Source of the DNA: Batkoa obscura
Lineage: Eukaryota; Entomophthoromycota; Entomophthoromycetes; Entomophthorales; Batkoaceae
NCBI GenBank assembly: GCA_030770535.1
Contig: JASVEC010000032.1
Span: forward strand, 186,001 to 250,000
DNA: 64,000 nt
Direction of reading: 5' to 3'
The position numbers and the translations under genes were made by a program. Positions within the stretch are counted from its first letter, which is position 1; every line of letters starts with the position of its first letter. Positions 49,675 to 60,565 of this stretch are shown here, piece by piece. The notes below the pieces were generated by a model. It ran no database searches and was not told the DNA's origin. It worked only from the letters and a program-made list of their open reading frames with translations.

Positions 49675-50901
49675 ATGTCTAACATGAACTTCTCTTTAAT
49701 TAATTTTTTGATAGCTATAACATGGATGGTTATGGTTGCTGCACACGAAAATGTTATTGTTGGTTACTTTCCAGAATGGAGTGAGATTGATGTCTCAACT
49801 TTTGATTTCGGCAAATTGACTCACATAAATTATTCCTTTGGTAAGTTTGATGAACAAAACTTAATGCCATCTGTTGGAAACAGTGCTTTATTAGGCAGGG
49901 TAGTTGATGCTGCTCATAAATTCAATTGTAAGGTATTAGTTTCATTAGGTGGAGGATCTGGCAGTGCTTTTTTTTCTCCAATTATGGCTAATCCAACTAT
50001 TCGCTCTAAATTTGCTAATAATGTACATCGATTTATCAACGATAACCGTTTAGATGGAATTGATATTGATTGGGAATACCCAGGACAACCTATTGCTGAA
50101 GGAAATAAATATGATAAAGAAGATTCTAATAACTTTATATTGTTTCTGAATGAGCTACGCGACCTCATTGGTAACGAAAAGCTAATCACTATTGCTGTTG
50201 GGTCAACCATTTACGTAGGCCAAACTGATTTGAGTAAATATGGTCAAGTTTTAGATTTCATAAATATTATGGCTTATGATATGAATTATTTCACTTCACC
50301 AAAAAGTGGGCCAAATGGTGGCTTAGATTATGAAGAAGGCAAAGGAGCTCAATCATCTGTTAAATCAAGTGTAAAGGCTTGGAATGGAGCTGGTATTCCT
50401 AACGATAAATTAGTTATTGGGCTACCATTTTATGGTATAATATCACAGGTTAAAGAAAATTTGGATGCATCTACTGGTATGTATGCTAACCGTGTTGAAG
50501 GCACTGGTGATGCTCTCACTTATGCTGATATCAAGAAAAAAGCCTTAAGTTCAAGTACCGAAGCAGATATATCTAAGGGGTGGACACGCTATTTTGATCA
50601 AATTACCCAAACACCATGGTTATTTAATAAACAAAGTAAAACTCTGATTTGCTATGATGATATACAATCTCTTGTAGTAAAATCACAATACGTTTTAAAT
50701 AATGGCTTACGCGGTGTTATGATTTGGAGCTTAAACCAAGACTTCAATAGTGAGTTATTGAATTCCGTGCAAATTGTAAAAGATAATAGTAAAATATCAA
50801 TGGAAGAGAAAGTAAATACCTCTACCAATTTTGCAAAAGCAGAGGAAATAAAAGGTAGAACTCCTATTGAAATTGTAGATTTTGATACTAAACTCCGTTA
50901 A
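49675..50901 (+). CDS. Secreted GH18 chitinase
   Basis: Hydrolyses beta-1,4 bonds in chitin. 408 residues, no introns. A hydrophobic start (FSLINFLIAITWMVMVAA) looks like a signal peptide. The catalytic strand DGIDIDWEYP (residues 127-136) has the DxxDxDxE motif with Glu134 as acid/base. Other family marks are VLVSLGGGSGSAFFSP, DFINIMAYDMNYF, LVIGLPFYG and GLRGVMIWSLNQDF (the last Trp lines the substrate site). There is no chitin-binding module, Ser/Thr-rich region or GPI tail, so it is likely free in the medium or wall, for remodelling, nutrition or attack on another organism. Two nearby ATGs (49675, 49684) are possible starts; the first is used, but either leaves the signal peptide intact. 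Confidence 0.95.
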   Translation: MSNMNFSLINFLIAITWMVMVAAHENVIVGYFPEWSEIDVSTFDFGKLTHINYSFGKFDEQNLMPSVGNSALLGRVVDAAHKFNCKVLVSLGGGSGSAFFSPIMANPTIRSKFANNVHRFINDNRLDGIDIDWEYPGQPIAEGNKYDKEDSNNFILFLNELRDLIGNEKLITIAVGSTIYVGQTDLSKYGQVLDFINIMAYDMNYFTSPKSGPNGGLDYEEGKGAQSSVKSSVKAWNGAGIPNDKLVIGLPFYGIISQVKENLDASTGMYANRVEGTGDALTYADIKKKALSSSTEADISKGWTRYFDQITQTPWLFNKQSKTLICYDDIQSLVVKSQYVLNNGLRGVMIWSLNQDFNSELLNSVQIVKDNSKISMEEKVNTSTNFAKAEEIKGRTPIEIVDFDTKLR

Positions 50902-51540
50902 AACTAATTAGTTTATTAGTTTTTCTTTGATAGAGAAATTAATTTTATCTTAAAATTAAAAATAAATTGTTTTGTAATTTTATTGTTATTAGTCTTTTGT
51001 TTATTTATATTATTAGGTTTAAAGTTTATTATGGTACCAGTTGATTTATCAGCCCTGATGATAATACTATTTGCTGTAATACTTACATCTTAACAACAAC
51101 ATCAATAGTAACATTAATCAGAACAATAAGTAAAGTCAGGTAAAAAGTAGTATAAAAAGCGAGTCAATTATAACTTTTAACTTGTCATATTAGAAACTAC
51201 AATTGGTTCCATCCTTTACTATATTCAAAGACATAAAGTATCGAATAAATTTATTTGAATGTTTAGAAAAATAAACTACTTCAAGGACATCCTATCAGAG
51301 GGCTCTTTATCTATCAATGATTGTAAAAGCTTGTTATGCTTCTAGTTTACTCTAGCGACTTCAATACAGTATTTTTTTGTTCTGTTTATATAATTGCTAT
51401 TACATGAGTCAAAACTACCAAATAATTTTATCGTTAACCAAATAAAATAAAAATTATATAATAAAAAATAGAATAACCATTATACTAAAACGAAAATCCA
51501 GTTTTTACTTTTTTAGATATTTCCTTAAAAGCCTTGTGGA
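50902..51540. other. Spacer
   Basis: About 640 bp, A/T-rich, no gene recognised. Confidence 0.45.
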
Positions 51541-53000
51541 TATTTTTTGATGCTAAAAAATGATTTTCTTCAACCTTTTTATCCATGTATTTTGCAACAA
51601 ATAATTGAACAAAGAAGTGATTAAGATGTGCACATCAGACGTATTTAAATTTTGGCAAAGTTTACTTTCAAAATTTAGGACTAAACAAGTCTAATGCTAA
51701 CAACTTAGGGTAATCTTTATACTTTAAATTTCTGGCACAGGAATCTTATACTTCAGCAATAAAGAGATCAAGAATACCTTTTGTTACAATATAGAAAATC
51801 GATCTCTCAAACACACCCTGGACCTACAACTCAATCCAATCACTATATTCATCAATTTTTTGTTAGTTCATTTTCTTTGTTTTCAACAATCAGAAAGCGC
51901 TCGGGTTGAAACTCATTAGGGTTATTAAGTAAATTTGGATCTTTCACTGTTGAACCAATGTGTATCATTATGGATTGAGCAGGTTTTAATACCGGATTAT
52001 TTTCAAAAATAACAGTTTTACTTATTTTACGGTTGATCGTAGGAGTCATCAATATAAATCTTGATATTTCATAGACCACCGCGCTTAAATGAACCATTTC
52101 ATCCAAGACACTTTGGCTCGAGCTCAAGTCTTCTAATGCTATCTTCTCTCCTGAATACGCGCTTGATTCCATGTCTTAATTTTTCTTGAATTTCCTATTC
52201 GATAGTTAACACTATGATTATTTGTTTATAGAAAAAATTACTAGATATCTTGCTAAATGGTATGGGGCTGGTTAACGTATGGATAGTCGTATTGTGGCCT
52301 GTGATAAAAAATCCAATGACATAGTTCCAAAACCAATTCAAAAATAAACATAAATCAGGAAAATTAATAATTAAATTGTAATAATTAATTTATTGATTGG
52401 CCCTTCTGCTTCATCATCAGATGGCTGTATCATTAATGATAGCATGTTGGGGCCTATTTCATTTCGATTCAATAGACTTAGCTTTTTCCTTTCAATATCA
52501 ATTATTCATTTTAAAGTACAGAATTTAATTGGGTTATTATATAACTTTATCCTTGATGGAAAAGGAAGGTAATTTAGAGGAAATGTGATAGATGGTGGGT
52601 TCAACATCCCATTTATGAGGTCATTATATAAAGAACCCATCTTTTTATCTTGATTATCGACTGCATTAAAGTCAGTATCAAAAATAGACAAACAAAAGCT
52701 ATCCAAGATGACTGTTTTAAACACATCTAGTAGCTCAATCTCCTGGTCAATATTGCTTGAACCTTTTTACACACCTTTTTAAATACTGGATTAGTAACTT
52801 TTCTATCCAATTACTGTTCTTTATCTACTTCAACACTATTGTCTATCAACAAATCAAAACCATTCAATACTTCACTTTATTTTATTTTAATACAAGCGCC
52901 ACCATCGAACAAGATCTTTTTAATAATTTCAGTATCTTTTACTATAATAAACTCTTTTCCTAAATATAAAGTCATGAATTAACTTTTAGAGAACAATGGT
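51540..53000 (-). pseudogene. Cytochrome P450 remnant
   Basis: Pieces of one P450 monooxygenase can be followed on the minus strand in order: an N-terminal segment (FIIVKDTEIIKKILFDGG, ~52900), helix region (LDVFKTVILDSFCLSIFDTD, ~52700), the I-helix (GFFITGHNTTIHTL, ~52290), the K-helix ExxR (YEISRF, ~52060) and the PERF motif (NEFQPERF, ~51890). They lie in different frames with stops between, and the heme-binding FxxGxRxCxG loop is not preserved; only a GPGC-like trace follows near 51800. It therefore cannot encode a working enzyme. Splice sites do not rescue the frame changes that I could see. A fungal P450 that has decayed in place. Confidence 0.75.
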
Positions 53001-55244
53001 ACCATTAAAAGCCTATCTTATACTGAGCCAGAGGTACTAATGACTATATGGTAGAACATTGCGAACGTGTTTACACTAGAAAAATGAGCTATTTCCGTTA
53101 GGTTAGAGTTTGGAATAAAAGTAGACAAATAAAGGCATATAAATTAGCAGTGTACATAAAATCATCTCTAGCTCATTTTCAACATTATTTTTTTCCTTTT
53201 GTACTTATGAAGCTGTAAAAATCTTACAGACTTTATTATCACATTATTTTTTTTTTACCAAAACTTAGATCTATGTTGCTCCATTAAACCAATTGCACTC
53301 ATTTAAGATTCATTACTATTGATTCTGATACAGGTTGATTTTTTTAATATATGGGAATGTATTTTATTATTTGAGAATTTTATTAGCAATTTTTCTGCTT
53401 AAATAGCACTTAAAAATGGAAAAAGTAATGAAACCAAAAAAACATCCCCATATTAAAATTTATTTGACAGCTATTATGAAAAGCTACATCCTTGTGTTGT
53501 TAATGAGTAAATAAGTTTGTATACTCGGTTGTATTTGCAGATATCTAGAAATTGTTTTGTATTTTTGTATTAAACTTTTATTAAAATCAGTTTTTAAATG
53601 CTCTTATTTTTGTTTTTGTAACACAAAAAAGTAAGTTTATCCTGATAGCTCTAGTTGAAAAGCAATAGAATATAATACTTTGAGAGCTTTAGCTATATTT
53701 GGTTCAATATACGGATATATAGTTGATCAGATGTAACCGTTTAATCATATTATGACATATGGAAAGCTGCTAAGGAAGATGTTAGACTGATTGAAAACAA
53801 AAGTTAGCTTTTTAGTAGCCTAATTTTTTTCAAATAATTATTATGTTAAGTGAAGTTTTTTGTAATGATTGTTTTATTAACTTAAATTATAATAAAGCAT
53901 TGCTAATGTAAGCTTGGATAATAATAAATAAATTTTTTATAGATTTTTTAGCTACATTAAATTATCTCAATTATCTATCTTAATTACAAATAGGCCTAAA
54001 GCTAAGAAAAAATGGCTATTTTAATTTATAAAATAAATAAGAAATAGAGTTTAAAATAAAATTATACAAAATTATAGATATATCGGTAAATTATATTAAA
54101 TTGTATTTATTAATTTTAAAATCAGAGCATTAGTAACTTGATGTTTCAATAAAAAATAAGAATTTACTTAGGGTTTCAAAGTTGTGAATAATTAATTTAG
54201 CTCAAATCGAGATTTTGAAATGGCTATACGCATTTATGAATATTTATAAATAGAATTCTTAATATATGAAATAAATTTAAAATAGTTATATTAGTAATGT
54301 CCTTTAAAACGAAATTATTTTTGAACTCATCTAGAATAAAAGATGTCAAATATGAAAGATTACAAATGCTGTTTAAAGAATATTCATAATAATTGATAGA
54401 GCAAACAATACTATTTAGTGTTAGTCTATATAATAATTTAATATAATTTGACTAATTTAGGTTCGAAATTTACATTCAAAAGGGTAATACTTTGATTAAA
54501 ATCATAAATAAACAATAAGGCATAAAAATAAGTTCAAGCAGTACAGATATTTTAGCTACACTTAAATACGAACATTTAATTAAAGTACACAAACCTCTTG
54601 ATGATATTCCTTATATAATTTTATGACTAATTTTAGTAGCACAAAGGCGGAATAGTCAAAAATTCTATTATAATAATCTATTAAGGATTTAATCACATTA
54701 TCTAGCTACAAAGCAACCTTTTAAATATCTATGCGATGCGCGTAAATTAAAATGGCATTATGGTTAGTATTATTCAAATATTCTTTACATAACTTTAGTC
54801 AATATTTTGATACGAGAGAATGATTATTAAATCCAAAAATTCAACTACTTTACATTAAAAATATATCAATATCATTTTATTACCATTAGTAGCATACCAA
54901 AAGAACCTATTTTCTTATTTATTGCTTATCAATTATCTATAAAATTTTATTCAATAATAATGCAATTTAAAATTTGCACAATCTGAAACAATTCTAGAGA
55001 TAAATGTGTGATATGAAATTACTTAAGAAGCGAGAGGAATAATTAAGGATCTAACCATAACTTCAAAAGTACCCAAACTTAAGGAAATTTTGGCTAATTT
55101 AGGTTAAAATAGATGATGATTTGTTGAAATAAATAACAAATCGAATTGGTTGGTTAAGTTATCAAATTAGTTATAAAAATATAAATTATAATTTTCATTA
55201 CCTTTTTATTTCTCTTTGTATTTTTTATAATCGCTTTAATTTAT
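53001..55244. other. AT-rich spacer with one MITE
   Basis: 2.2 kb without a recognisable gene. Contains MITE copy 16 (53352-53450). The right end precedes the bHLH gene. Confidence 0.6.
53352..53450 (+). mobile_element. MITE copy 16
   Basis: TGGGAATGT start and ACATCCCCA end with TA on both sides; core CTTAAATAGCACTTAAAA. Confidence 0.9.
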
Positions 55245-55787
55245 ATGCACTACTGTAGCCATAGCAAGGACTATCAATTTCATTTTGAATTGTTTGATAA
55301 CAAAAATAACACTGAGGCATGTGGATGTACAGAAAATGAAGGGGCCGAGGAGCATGTACATAAGGATGGGGAAATATGCCGCTGGAAGGGTTATTATCCA
55401 ATAGATGATTGTCTCAGGCTATATTGTCCAAAAGACGAAGAAAGTAGTGGGAAAAAAGAAAGTACCCATGGGGAAGATTGTCATGGAGAAGCACAGCATA
55501 GCTGTAATAAATATTGTCTCCATGGAGTTAATGTTTTAAACAAAGAGAATCTGGATATTAGTGATATCAAAGCCAAAATAAAAAATCGCAAGGAATCTCA
55601 CAGTAAAGTAGAAAGAAGAAGGAGACTTCAAATCAATAACTCAATCGAAGAAATGGAAAAGCTATTACCTTCTAGCTATATTAACCCCAACGCAAGAAAC
55701 TCAAAAGGATTGATCTTATACAAAACCTTGGCCTACTTGAAAGACCTCCAAACAGAGAATGAGCTCCTAAAGTCGAAATCAGGTTGA
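55245..55787 (+). CDS. bHLH transcription factor with Cys/His-rich N-terminus
   Basis: 180 residues, intronless. Residues ~112-172 form a basic helix-loop-helix: basic region NRKESHSKVERRRR with His5-Glu9-Arg13, the pattern that reads CACGTG-type E-boxes, helix 1 LQINNSIEEMEKLLP, and helix 2 GLILYKTLAYLKDLQTENE running into a short leucine-type extension. The N-terminal ~110 residues hold about eleven Cys and nine His (for example MHYCSHS, EACGCTEN, ICRWKGYYP, LYCPKDE, CHGEAQHSCNKYC), with no zinc-finger spacing I recognise. It probably binds metal or responds to redox. Related fungal bHLH genes control nutrient or lipid programs, but the target cannot be named. The ATG at 55245 is the first in frame. 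Confidence 0.85.
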   Translation: MHYCSHSKDYQFHFELFDNKNNTEACGCTENEGAEEHVHKDGEICRWKGYYPIDDCLRLYCPKDEESSGKKESTHGEDCHGEAQHSCNKYCLHGVNVLNKENLDISDIKAKIKNRKESHSKVERRRRLQINNSIEEMEKLLPSSYINPNARNSKGLILYKTLAYLKDLQTENELLKSKSG

Positions 55788-56686
55788 TTCTATAAAGGGC
55801 AGTTTTTGCAAAGTATAAGATAATATTAGTAAATTATTCTATTTGACATTTGAAATAAAATAAACTTTTTACATTAATTTGTAATATTTTATTTGAATAT
55901 AAAAGACTAATAATACACTTTATCCATTTGGAGTGATTAAATAAACTTTAAGTATATACTAAACTTTTATAAATTTAATTTCGAAGAACGAAATATCTAT
56001 ACTGTTAGATCCTCTTTATGCTTTAACTAAAACTATTTAGATGCTTGAAATTTACCCATTTTATTACATAATTTGAGTGGTTTTTGTTAAGCACAGTTTT
56101 TATCACAAAAATTCAATAAATAGAGATTTGCTGATTTTGAAATCGCAATGCATCATTTTACAGTTGCTGCAATTCTATTATAGCCTAACTAATCATTCAT
56201 TTAAAAATAAAAGTTTGCTAAAATTGTACCAAAAACGTGAAGTTAAGTATTAAAAAAATTAAGCAAATAAATAATGGCTCTAAAAACCGCCGCAATTTAG
56301 GTCACAATAGAGTCGCAAGAGCTCTAATAGCAAAATTCAAGCCAGGTATTCATCTAAAGCCTCTACCAAGTAAATTAAGCTTACTTTCACTCAAAGACAT
56401 TCCGACGCCAAAATATGTTTGCAACAACAATGATGATAAAATTTATTATGTTAAAGTATATTAAAAATTCAGCTTCAGTTATGTTGTAGCGGGATCGAGT
56501 TTAGATTTTAATATAACTAATATGCTCAAATTTCAGGTATTGTTATATAAAACTAACTTTTATACTTTAAAATTTTAAAATAGATGGAGAAATCAAAAGT
56601 AATACAAAATGATCTATTTAGACCCTACCTCCTTTCAGGGCATTCGCCTTTATAGAAAGATAAATGCTTTTTTTCACAGCACCCTT
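55788..56686. other. Spacer with a shared inverted-repeat segment
   Basis: About 900 bp. 56163-56345 resembles 15112-15294 (annotated as a repeat). A small reading frame at 56237-56464 lies over the repeat, has no ATG start and is not counted as a gene. 56590-56686 is the downstream part of the broken secreted-protein gene. Confidence 0.5.
56163..56345. repeat. Inverted-repeat element shared with 15.1 kb
   Basis: Left arm GCTGCAATTCTATTATAGCC (56164-56183), right arm near 56296-56316 (TAGGTCACAATAGAGTCGCA), about 130 bp apart. The arms, the AATCATTCATTTAAAAATA segment and the AATAGC..TTCAAGCC flank all match the 15.1-15.3 kb region. Confidence 0.5.
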
Positions 56687-56968
56687 TTAAACGATCATCA
56701 CTCTGGGGTAGAAAAACTTCAATCCATTAAAGTGAATCAAATTTTCAGCTTTATAAATGTTGTCACAGTATTTTTTGATGACATCTTTTGAAATTACATT
56801 ATGTTTTTCAAGACAAAAGGATTTATTGCTAACTACTTTACCATAAAGAAGGTTGTCTACACTTTTGACCTCCTTCACAATGAAGTCAAGGGATCCGGAC
56901 TTGTGAATAGTTACGAAACTGAAGGATATTAGTGAGACTAAAGCTAACGCAACGATAAAGAATTTCAT
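56600..56968 (-). pseudogene. Small secreted cysteine-rich protein, copy 1 (broken)
   Basis: Begins MKFFIVALALVSLISFSF, a clear signal peptide, then follows the pattern of the intact copy at 59.1 kb (KSFCLEKHNVISKDVIKKYC, LIHFNGLKFF). It looks broken with about one disruption; downstream bases still resemble the C-terminal part of the intact copy. Treated as a fossil member of this family. Confidence 0.65.
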
Positions 56969-57697
56969 ATTATTAATATTAAATTAATTAAAACGTTGAA
57001 AGTATAGAAAGGTTTAGTTTATTAAATTAGAAAGAGATTAATAGTTAGGATTGCTTTTGGGTCACTCTACACTATTTAATTCTAAGTTTTCAGCAGAATT
57101 GATTGTAGTAGTGCAAATCAACGTATCATTCTTAAAATACATTTACTAGTTCCGTTTTAAAAATGCTTCGATTTAATATCTTGTATTTAAAATGAATCCT
57201 GGGACACTACTTGAAGTCCAATTAAATTTGCTCATACTTATATTATGTAAAGTATTGAATTTTTGCACTATTAATAATTTTCAAAAACGATATTAATAAT
57301 TAATAACTAGAAATATAATATATGGTATTTTAGTTAAATTCCTGTATCATTTCAATAGTAAAGTTTTCAAACCCTTTATCATTTATTTAATTTGATGATA
57401 TTTGTTATTTCATAAAAAAATTATTAATACATGTGCTCCAAGATGTAAATTAACTGAACTTAAAGAAACTTTCTATTAAAAAATATCCTGTTTTTTATGT
57501 TAAATATTACTATCAGGTTATTAGAGTAGTGTCCTATTTCAAATAATCTTGATGTCGTGCCCCCATTGATATTGTAATATTTGCTCAACTTCCAATCCAT
57601 TATGATATTGATGGAAAAACTTTATTTTAAATGGATTAAACTTCTTGTAAGAAAAAAGGTATAATATTTTTACTTCTGCATTTTCACGAAGTTAATA

Positions 57698-57798
57698 TAG
57701 GGGGGTATTTTTTTGGCTTCATTGTTTTTTCCATTTTCAAGCGCTATTTGAGCGGAAAAATTGTTAGTAAAATTCTTAAACACAAAAATACATCCCCA
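57698..57798 (-). mobile_element. MITE copy 17
   Basis: Reverse orientation, TAGGGGGGT start and ACATCCCCA end with TA on both sides; core AAGCGCTATTTGAG. Confidence 0.88.
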
Positions 57799-57846
57799 TA
57801 CGTTAATATTATAGTCATAACAGACAAAACGTTCTGAAAGAATATA

Positions 57847-57941
57847 TGAGGTGCCTTTTTTGGCCCCATTACTTCTTCCATTTTTAGGCCCTATGGAGTG
57901 AAAAAAAATGGTAAATTTCTTAAATAGAAAGGATATCACCA
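57847..57941 (-). mobile_element. MITE copy 18 (diverged)
   Basis: Same orientation as copy 17, 48 bp away. Ends TGAGGTGCC / ATCACCA and core TAGGCCCTATGGAG are altered but the full length is kept. Confidence 0.6.
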
Positions 57942-58009
57942 CGTACTAAAAAAATTGAAATCAAGATAAAGTTGTTTATTGAGTACATTCACCTTCACAG
58001 AATGATCAA

Positions 58010-58312
58010 TTATTTTTTCATAATTTCTCTTTAAATAGTCATCATCTCAAGAGCAGAAAAACTCCAATTCATTAAACTGGATCAAATCGTCACATTTGTA
58101 AGTATCACTACAACTTTTTTAGTAAAATCCCTTATTATTTTATTGTCGCTTCCAAAGCAGTAAGATCTATCAGTAACTAATTTACAATGAGTAAGTTTCC
58201 TACTTTCTATGGCTACATTGCGAAGATCTTGAACAAATCTCAGTATGCCTTTAGTTATAAAGCGTGAGGACGTTAATAAAAGTAAAGCTAATAAAAGGAC
58301 AGAGAATTCCAT
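58010..58312 (-). pseudogene. Small secreted cysteine-rich protein, copy 2 (broken)
   Basis: Begins MEFSVLLLALLLLTSSRFIT (signal peptide), then LVTDRSYCFGSDNKIIRDFT, close to the intact copy (VVADRSYCLNSDNMISRDMT). The rest no longer follows the family in one frame; it looks broken with more than one disruption. Treated as a fossil. Confidence 0.65.
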
Positions 58313-59110
58313 ATCATTATTAATTCATGTCAACTATTGAAATTATTGGAATTACTTGTAAAAATTCGAAACAGCCAACACGATGGCTTAAGGTTATTTA
58401 TATGGGGATATATTTTTTTGTTTAAGAATCTTGCTACAATCTTTCCGCTCAAATAGCGCTTAAAATGGAAAAATAACGAAACCAAAAAAAATAGCCCCAT
58501 ATAGTATTTCTTGTAATTAAGTCCTTAAGCTTCAAATAGAAATATATTGAAATATTATAGAATTTAGCATTAGCTTTGATAGTATTATAGTTTATGGGTC
58601 GAAGATGCTTTTGTGTTGTTATTTTATGCTCAAAAAAGCTTGTAGAATAGTTTTAATATTTAATATGTTTACTTAAGAATTGTTGCTATGTAAAATATTT
58701 AAGTTAAATTAAAAATTATATTGTGTTCAACTTTATATACTATTTTAATAGTAAGATGTTCAAAGAACACTTATAATACCTTCATAAAACAAATGACATC
58801 ATCTCTATTCCATGAGGAAGTCAATTCAATATATCAAAGTCATATATTATAAACACTATTAAGACTATGATTGGATTATAAAAACCGTCATCAAAATTTG
58901 ATTAAAGTGTCGTGATTTTTATAAATAGCATTTCACATAATCAAATACCTAACTAATATACTCATAGACATATATTCGGATTTAATTTAAATATGTTGTA
59001 AAATTTCTAAAGCGGGTTAACACTTTATATATAAAATATTTAATGAAAATGTTTAATGGCTTTTTATATTTTTAAATGTGAAAAACATAATAAATAAGCA
59101 AAATGGTTTA
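58313..59110. other. Spacer with one MITE
   Basis: 800 bp between the second and third secreted-protein copies. MITE copy 19 (58403-58501) lies about 90 bp upstream of copy 2's start codon. Confidence 0.55.
58403..58501 (+). mobile_element. MITE copy 19
   Basis: TGGGGATAT start and AGCCCCA end with TA on both sides; core CTCAAATAGCGCTTAAAA. Confidence 0.9.
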
Positions 59111-59458
59111 TTAAAACTTTCTGTCTTTACATTCGCCTTTACAGAAAGATAGATTGTTTTCTTCACAGCATCCTTTCAAGCGATCATCACCAAAAGAACA
59201 AAAGAATTCTAACTCGTTAAAATGAATGAGGTTCCCACCTTTATAAATGTCGCTACAGCATTTTTTAGTCATATCTCTCGATATCATATTGTCACTATTA
59301 AGGCAGTAGGATCTATCAGCAACTACTCTATCATGAATCAAACTACCTATTCCTTTAACTCCCTCTATAACAGTATCAATAAATCGGGGTGAGTTATTAG
59401 TTATAAAACTGGAGGAGACCAATGGGGCTAAAGCTAATACAACAATGAAGGTTTTCAT
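59111..59458 (-). CDS. Small secreted cysteine-rich protein, copy 3 (intact)
   Basis: 115 residues: signal peptide MKTFIVVLALAPLVSSSF, then a mature part with eight cysteines at 52, 67, 68, 87, 97, 98, 106 and 110, giving the pattern C-X14-CC-X18-C-X9-CC-X7-C-X3-C, which would allow four disulfides. The order differs from hydrophobins (C-CC-C-C-CC-C). It is the only intact member of three paralogues lying in the same direction between 56.6 and 59.5 kb. No motif ties it to a known family. Small secreted cysteine-rich proteins in fungi are often effectors, wall proteins or antimicrobial peptides; which applies here cannot be told. MITE copy 20 is 240 bp upstream of its start. Confidence 0.75.
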   Translation of the reverse strand: MKTFIVVLALAPLVSSSFITNNSPRFIDTVIEGVKGIGSLIHDRVVADRSYCLNSDNMISRDMTKKCCSDIYKGGNLIHFNELEFFCSFGDDRLKGCCEENNLSFCKGECKDRKF

Positions 59459-59701
59459 TTTATCAATATGAAATTAGTTAAATTATTAAGGAGTATGAGT
59501 ATTAGTTTAAGTTTAATGTAATTAAAACAATAATCTTGAGGTTTTTTATATACCATTTTCCATTATTGGGTTCTTGATTTTTAAATAACAACTTATTAGG
59601 ATGACATAAAGTAACTATTATCTTTGAACAATGTTACATAATTCCACTTTGAAGCTAGTTCTATGTTGACAATTTAAACCTAAAAAGGCTCATAGAACAA
59701 T

Positions 59702-59799
59702 TGGAGATGTATTTTTGTGTTTAAGAGTTTTACTAATAAATTTTCTGCTCAAGTAGCGCTTAAAAAGGAAAAATAACGAAATCAAAGAAAACACCCCCA
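59702..59799 (+). mobile_element. MITE copy 20
   Basis: TGGAGATGT start, ACACCCCCA end; core CTCAAGTAGCGCTTAAAA. Confidence 0.85.
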
Positions 59800-60534
59800 A
59801 TTTTTTATTCCTTAATAAATTTATTTTTAAAAATGTTGTTATATGAAATACTTCGCATTTTATACTATAATACATTGCAGCTCAACTATATAAATATCCA
59901 TATCAGACTGTTTAGATAACCGTTCATTATTGCTAAATAAGTTTGGAGTTTTGGCTTGAGATGAAAAGTAACCTAATACATAAAACTACATATTGAGAAT
60001 ATCTCTTCTATTTTAAGTTGATTAATTTTTTTTAAAAAAAATCTTTATTAAAAAATGGTATAGTTATCATTGTTGGTGTTATTGTTATTCAAATATCTAA
60101 TTTAATGAAAGATGGATACTTAGATTTTATCGAATATATTATGGTTCTTAAAAAGCAATTTATACATATAGACGAATCCAAAAATCTAAACCAAACTATA
60201 ACAATATTCGAATAATTAAAAACAAACTACTGAATGTTATGTATATAGTAACTTGTAGAAAAAATAAATAGGGAAAACAAGTGTTAGAATAAAAATTCCT
60301 TTTGATGAAGGATCAATCCATTGCTATAAAGATTATCAACAAAACTTTTAAACGTAAAAACAAAAATAAATAAATAAACATAAAACAGTTGCAAATTAAT
60401 TATAATAATTCAGATTTAAAATTCCCAAGTAACATTTATTATATTGTAAAACATTTAAATCACCTGTCCTTTAAGAACTATTTAATCTACTTTTTAATTC
60501 AATTTGATTTTTTTATTAGAATTCGTTTTACTAT

Positions 60535-60565
60535 GTTTAAGTTTAAGTTTAAGTTTAAGTTTAAG
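60535..60565 (+). repeat. (GTTTAA)n short tandem repeat
   Basis: Five uninterrupted GTTTAA units. Intergenic. Confidence 0.9.

Larger units (their letters stand above)
56969..58010. other. Spacer with two facing MITE copies
   Basis: About 1 kb between the first and second secreted-protein copies. Contains MITE copies 17 (57698-57798) and 18 (57847-57941). Otherwise A/T-rich. Confidence 0.55.

Noticed and set aside
56237-56464. 75-residue frame with HNRVARALIAKFKPG
   Set aside because: No ATG at its start and it overlies the shared inverted-repeat element; the related 15.2-kb region has no open frame.
27709-59875. Recurring small reading frames with an FKRYLSxKFVSKIL-like peptide
   Set aside because: They overlap the MITE copies (27.7, 34.0, 35.9, 57.7, 59.7 kb) and the peptide is just the MITE sequence read in one frame, not a protein family.
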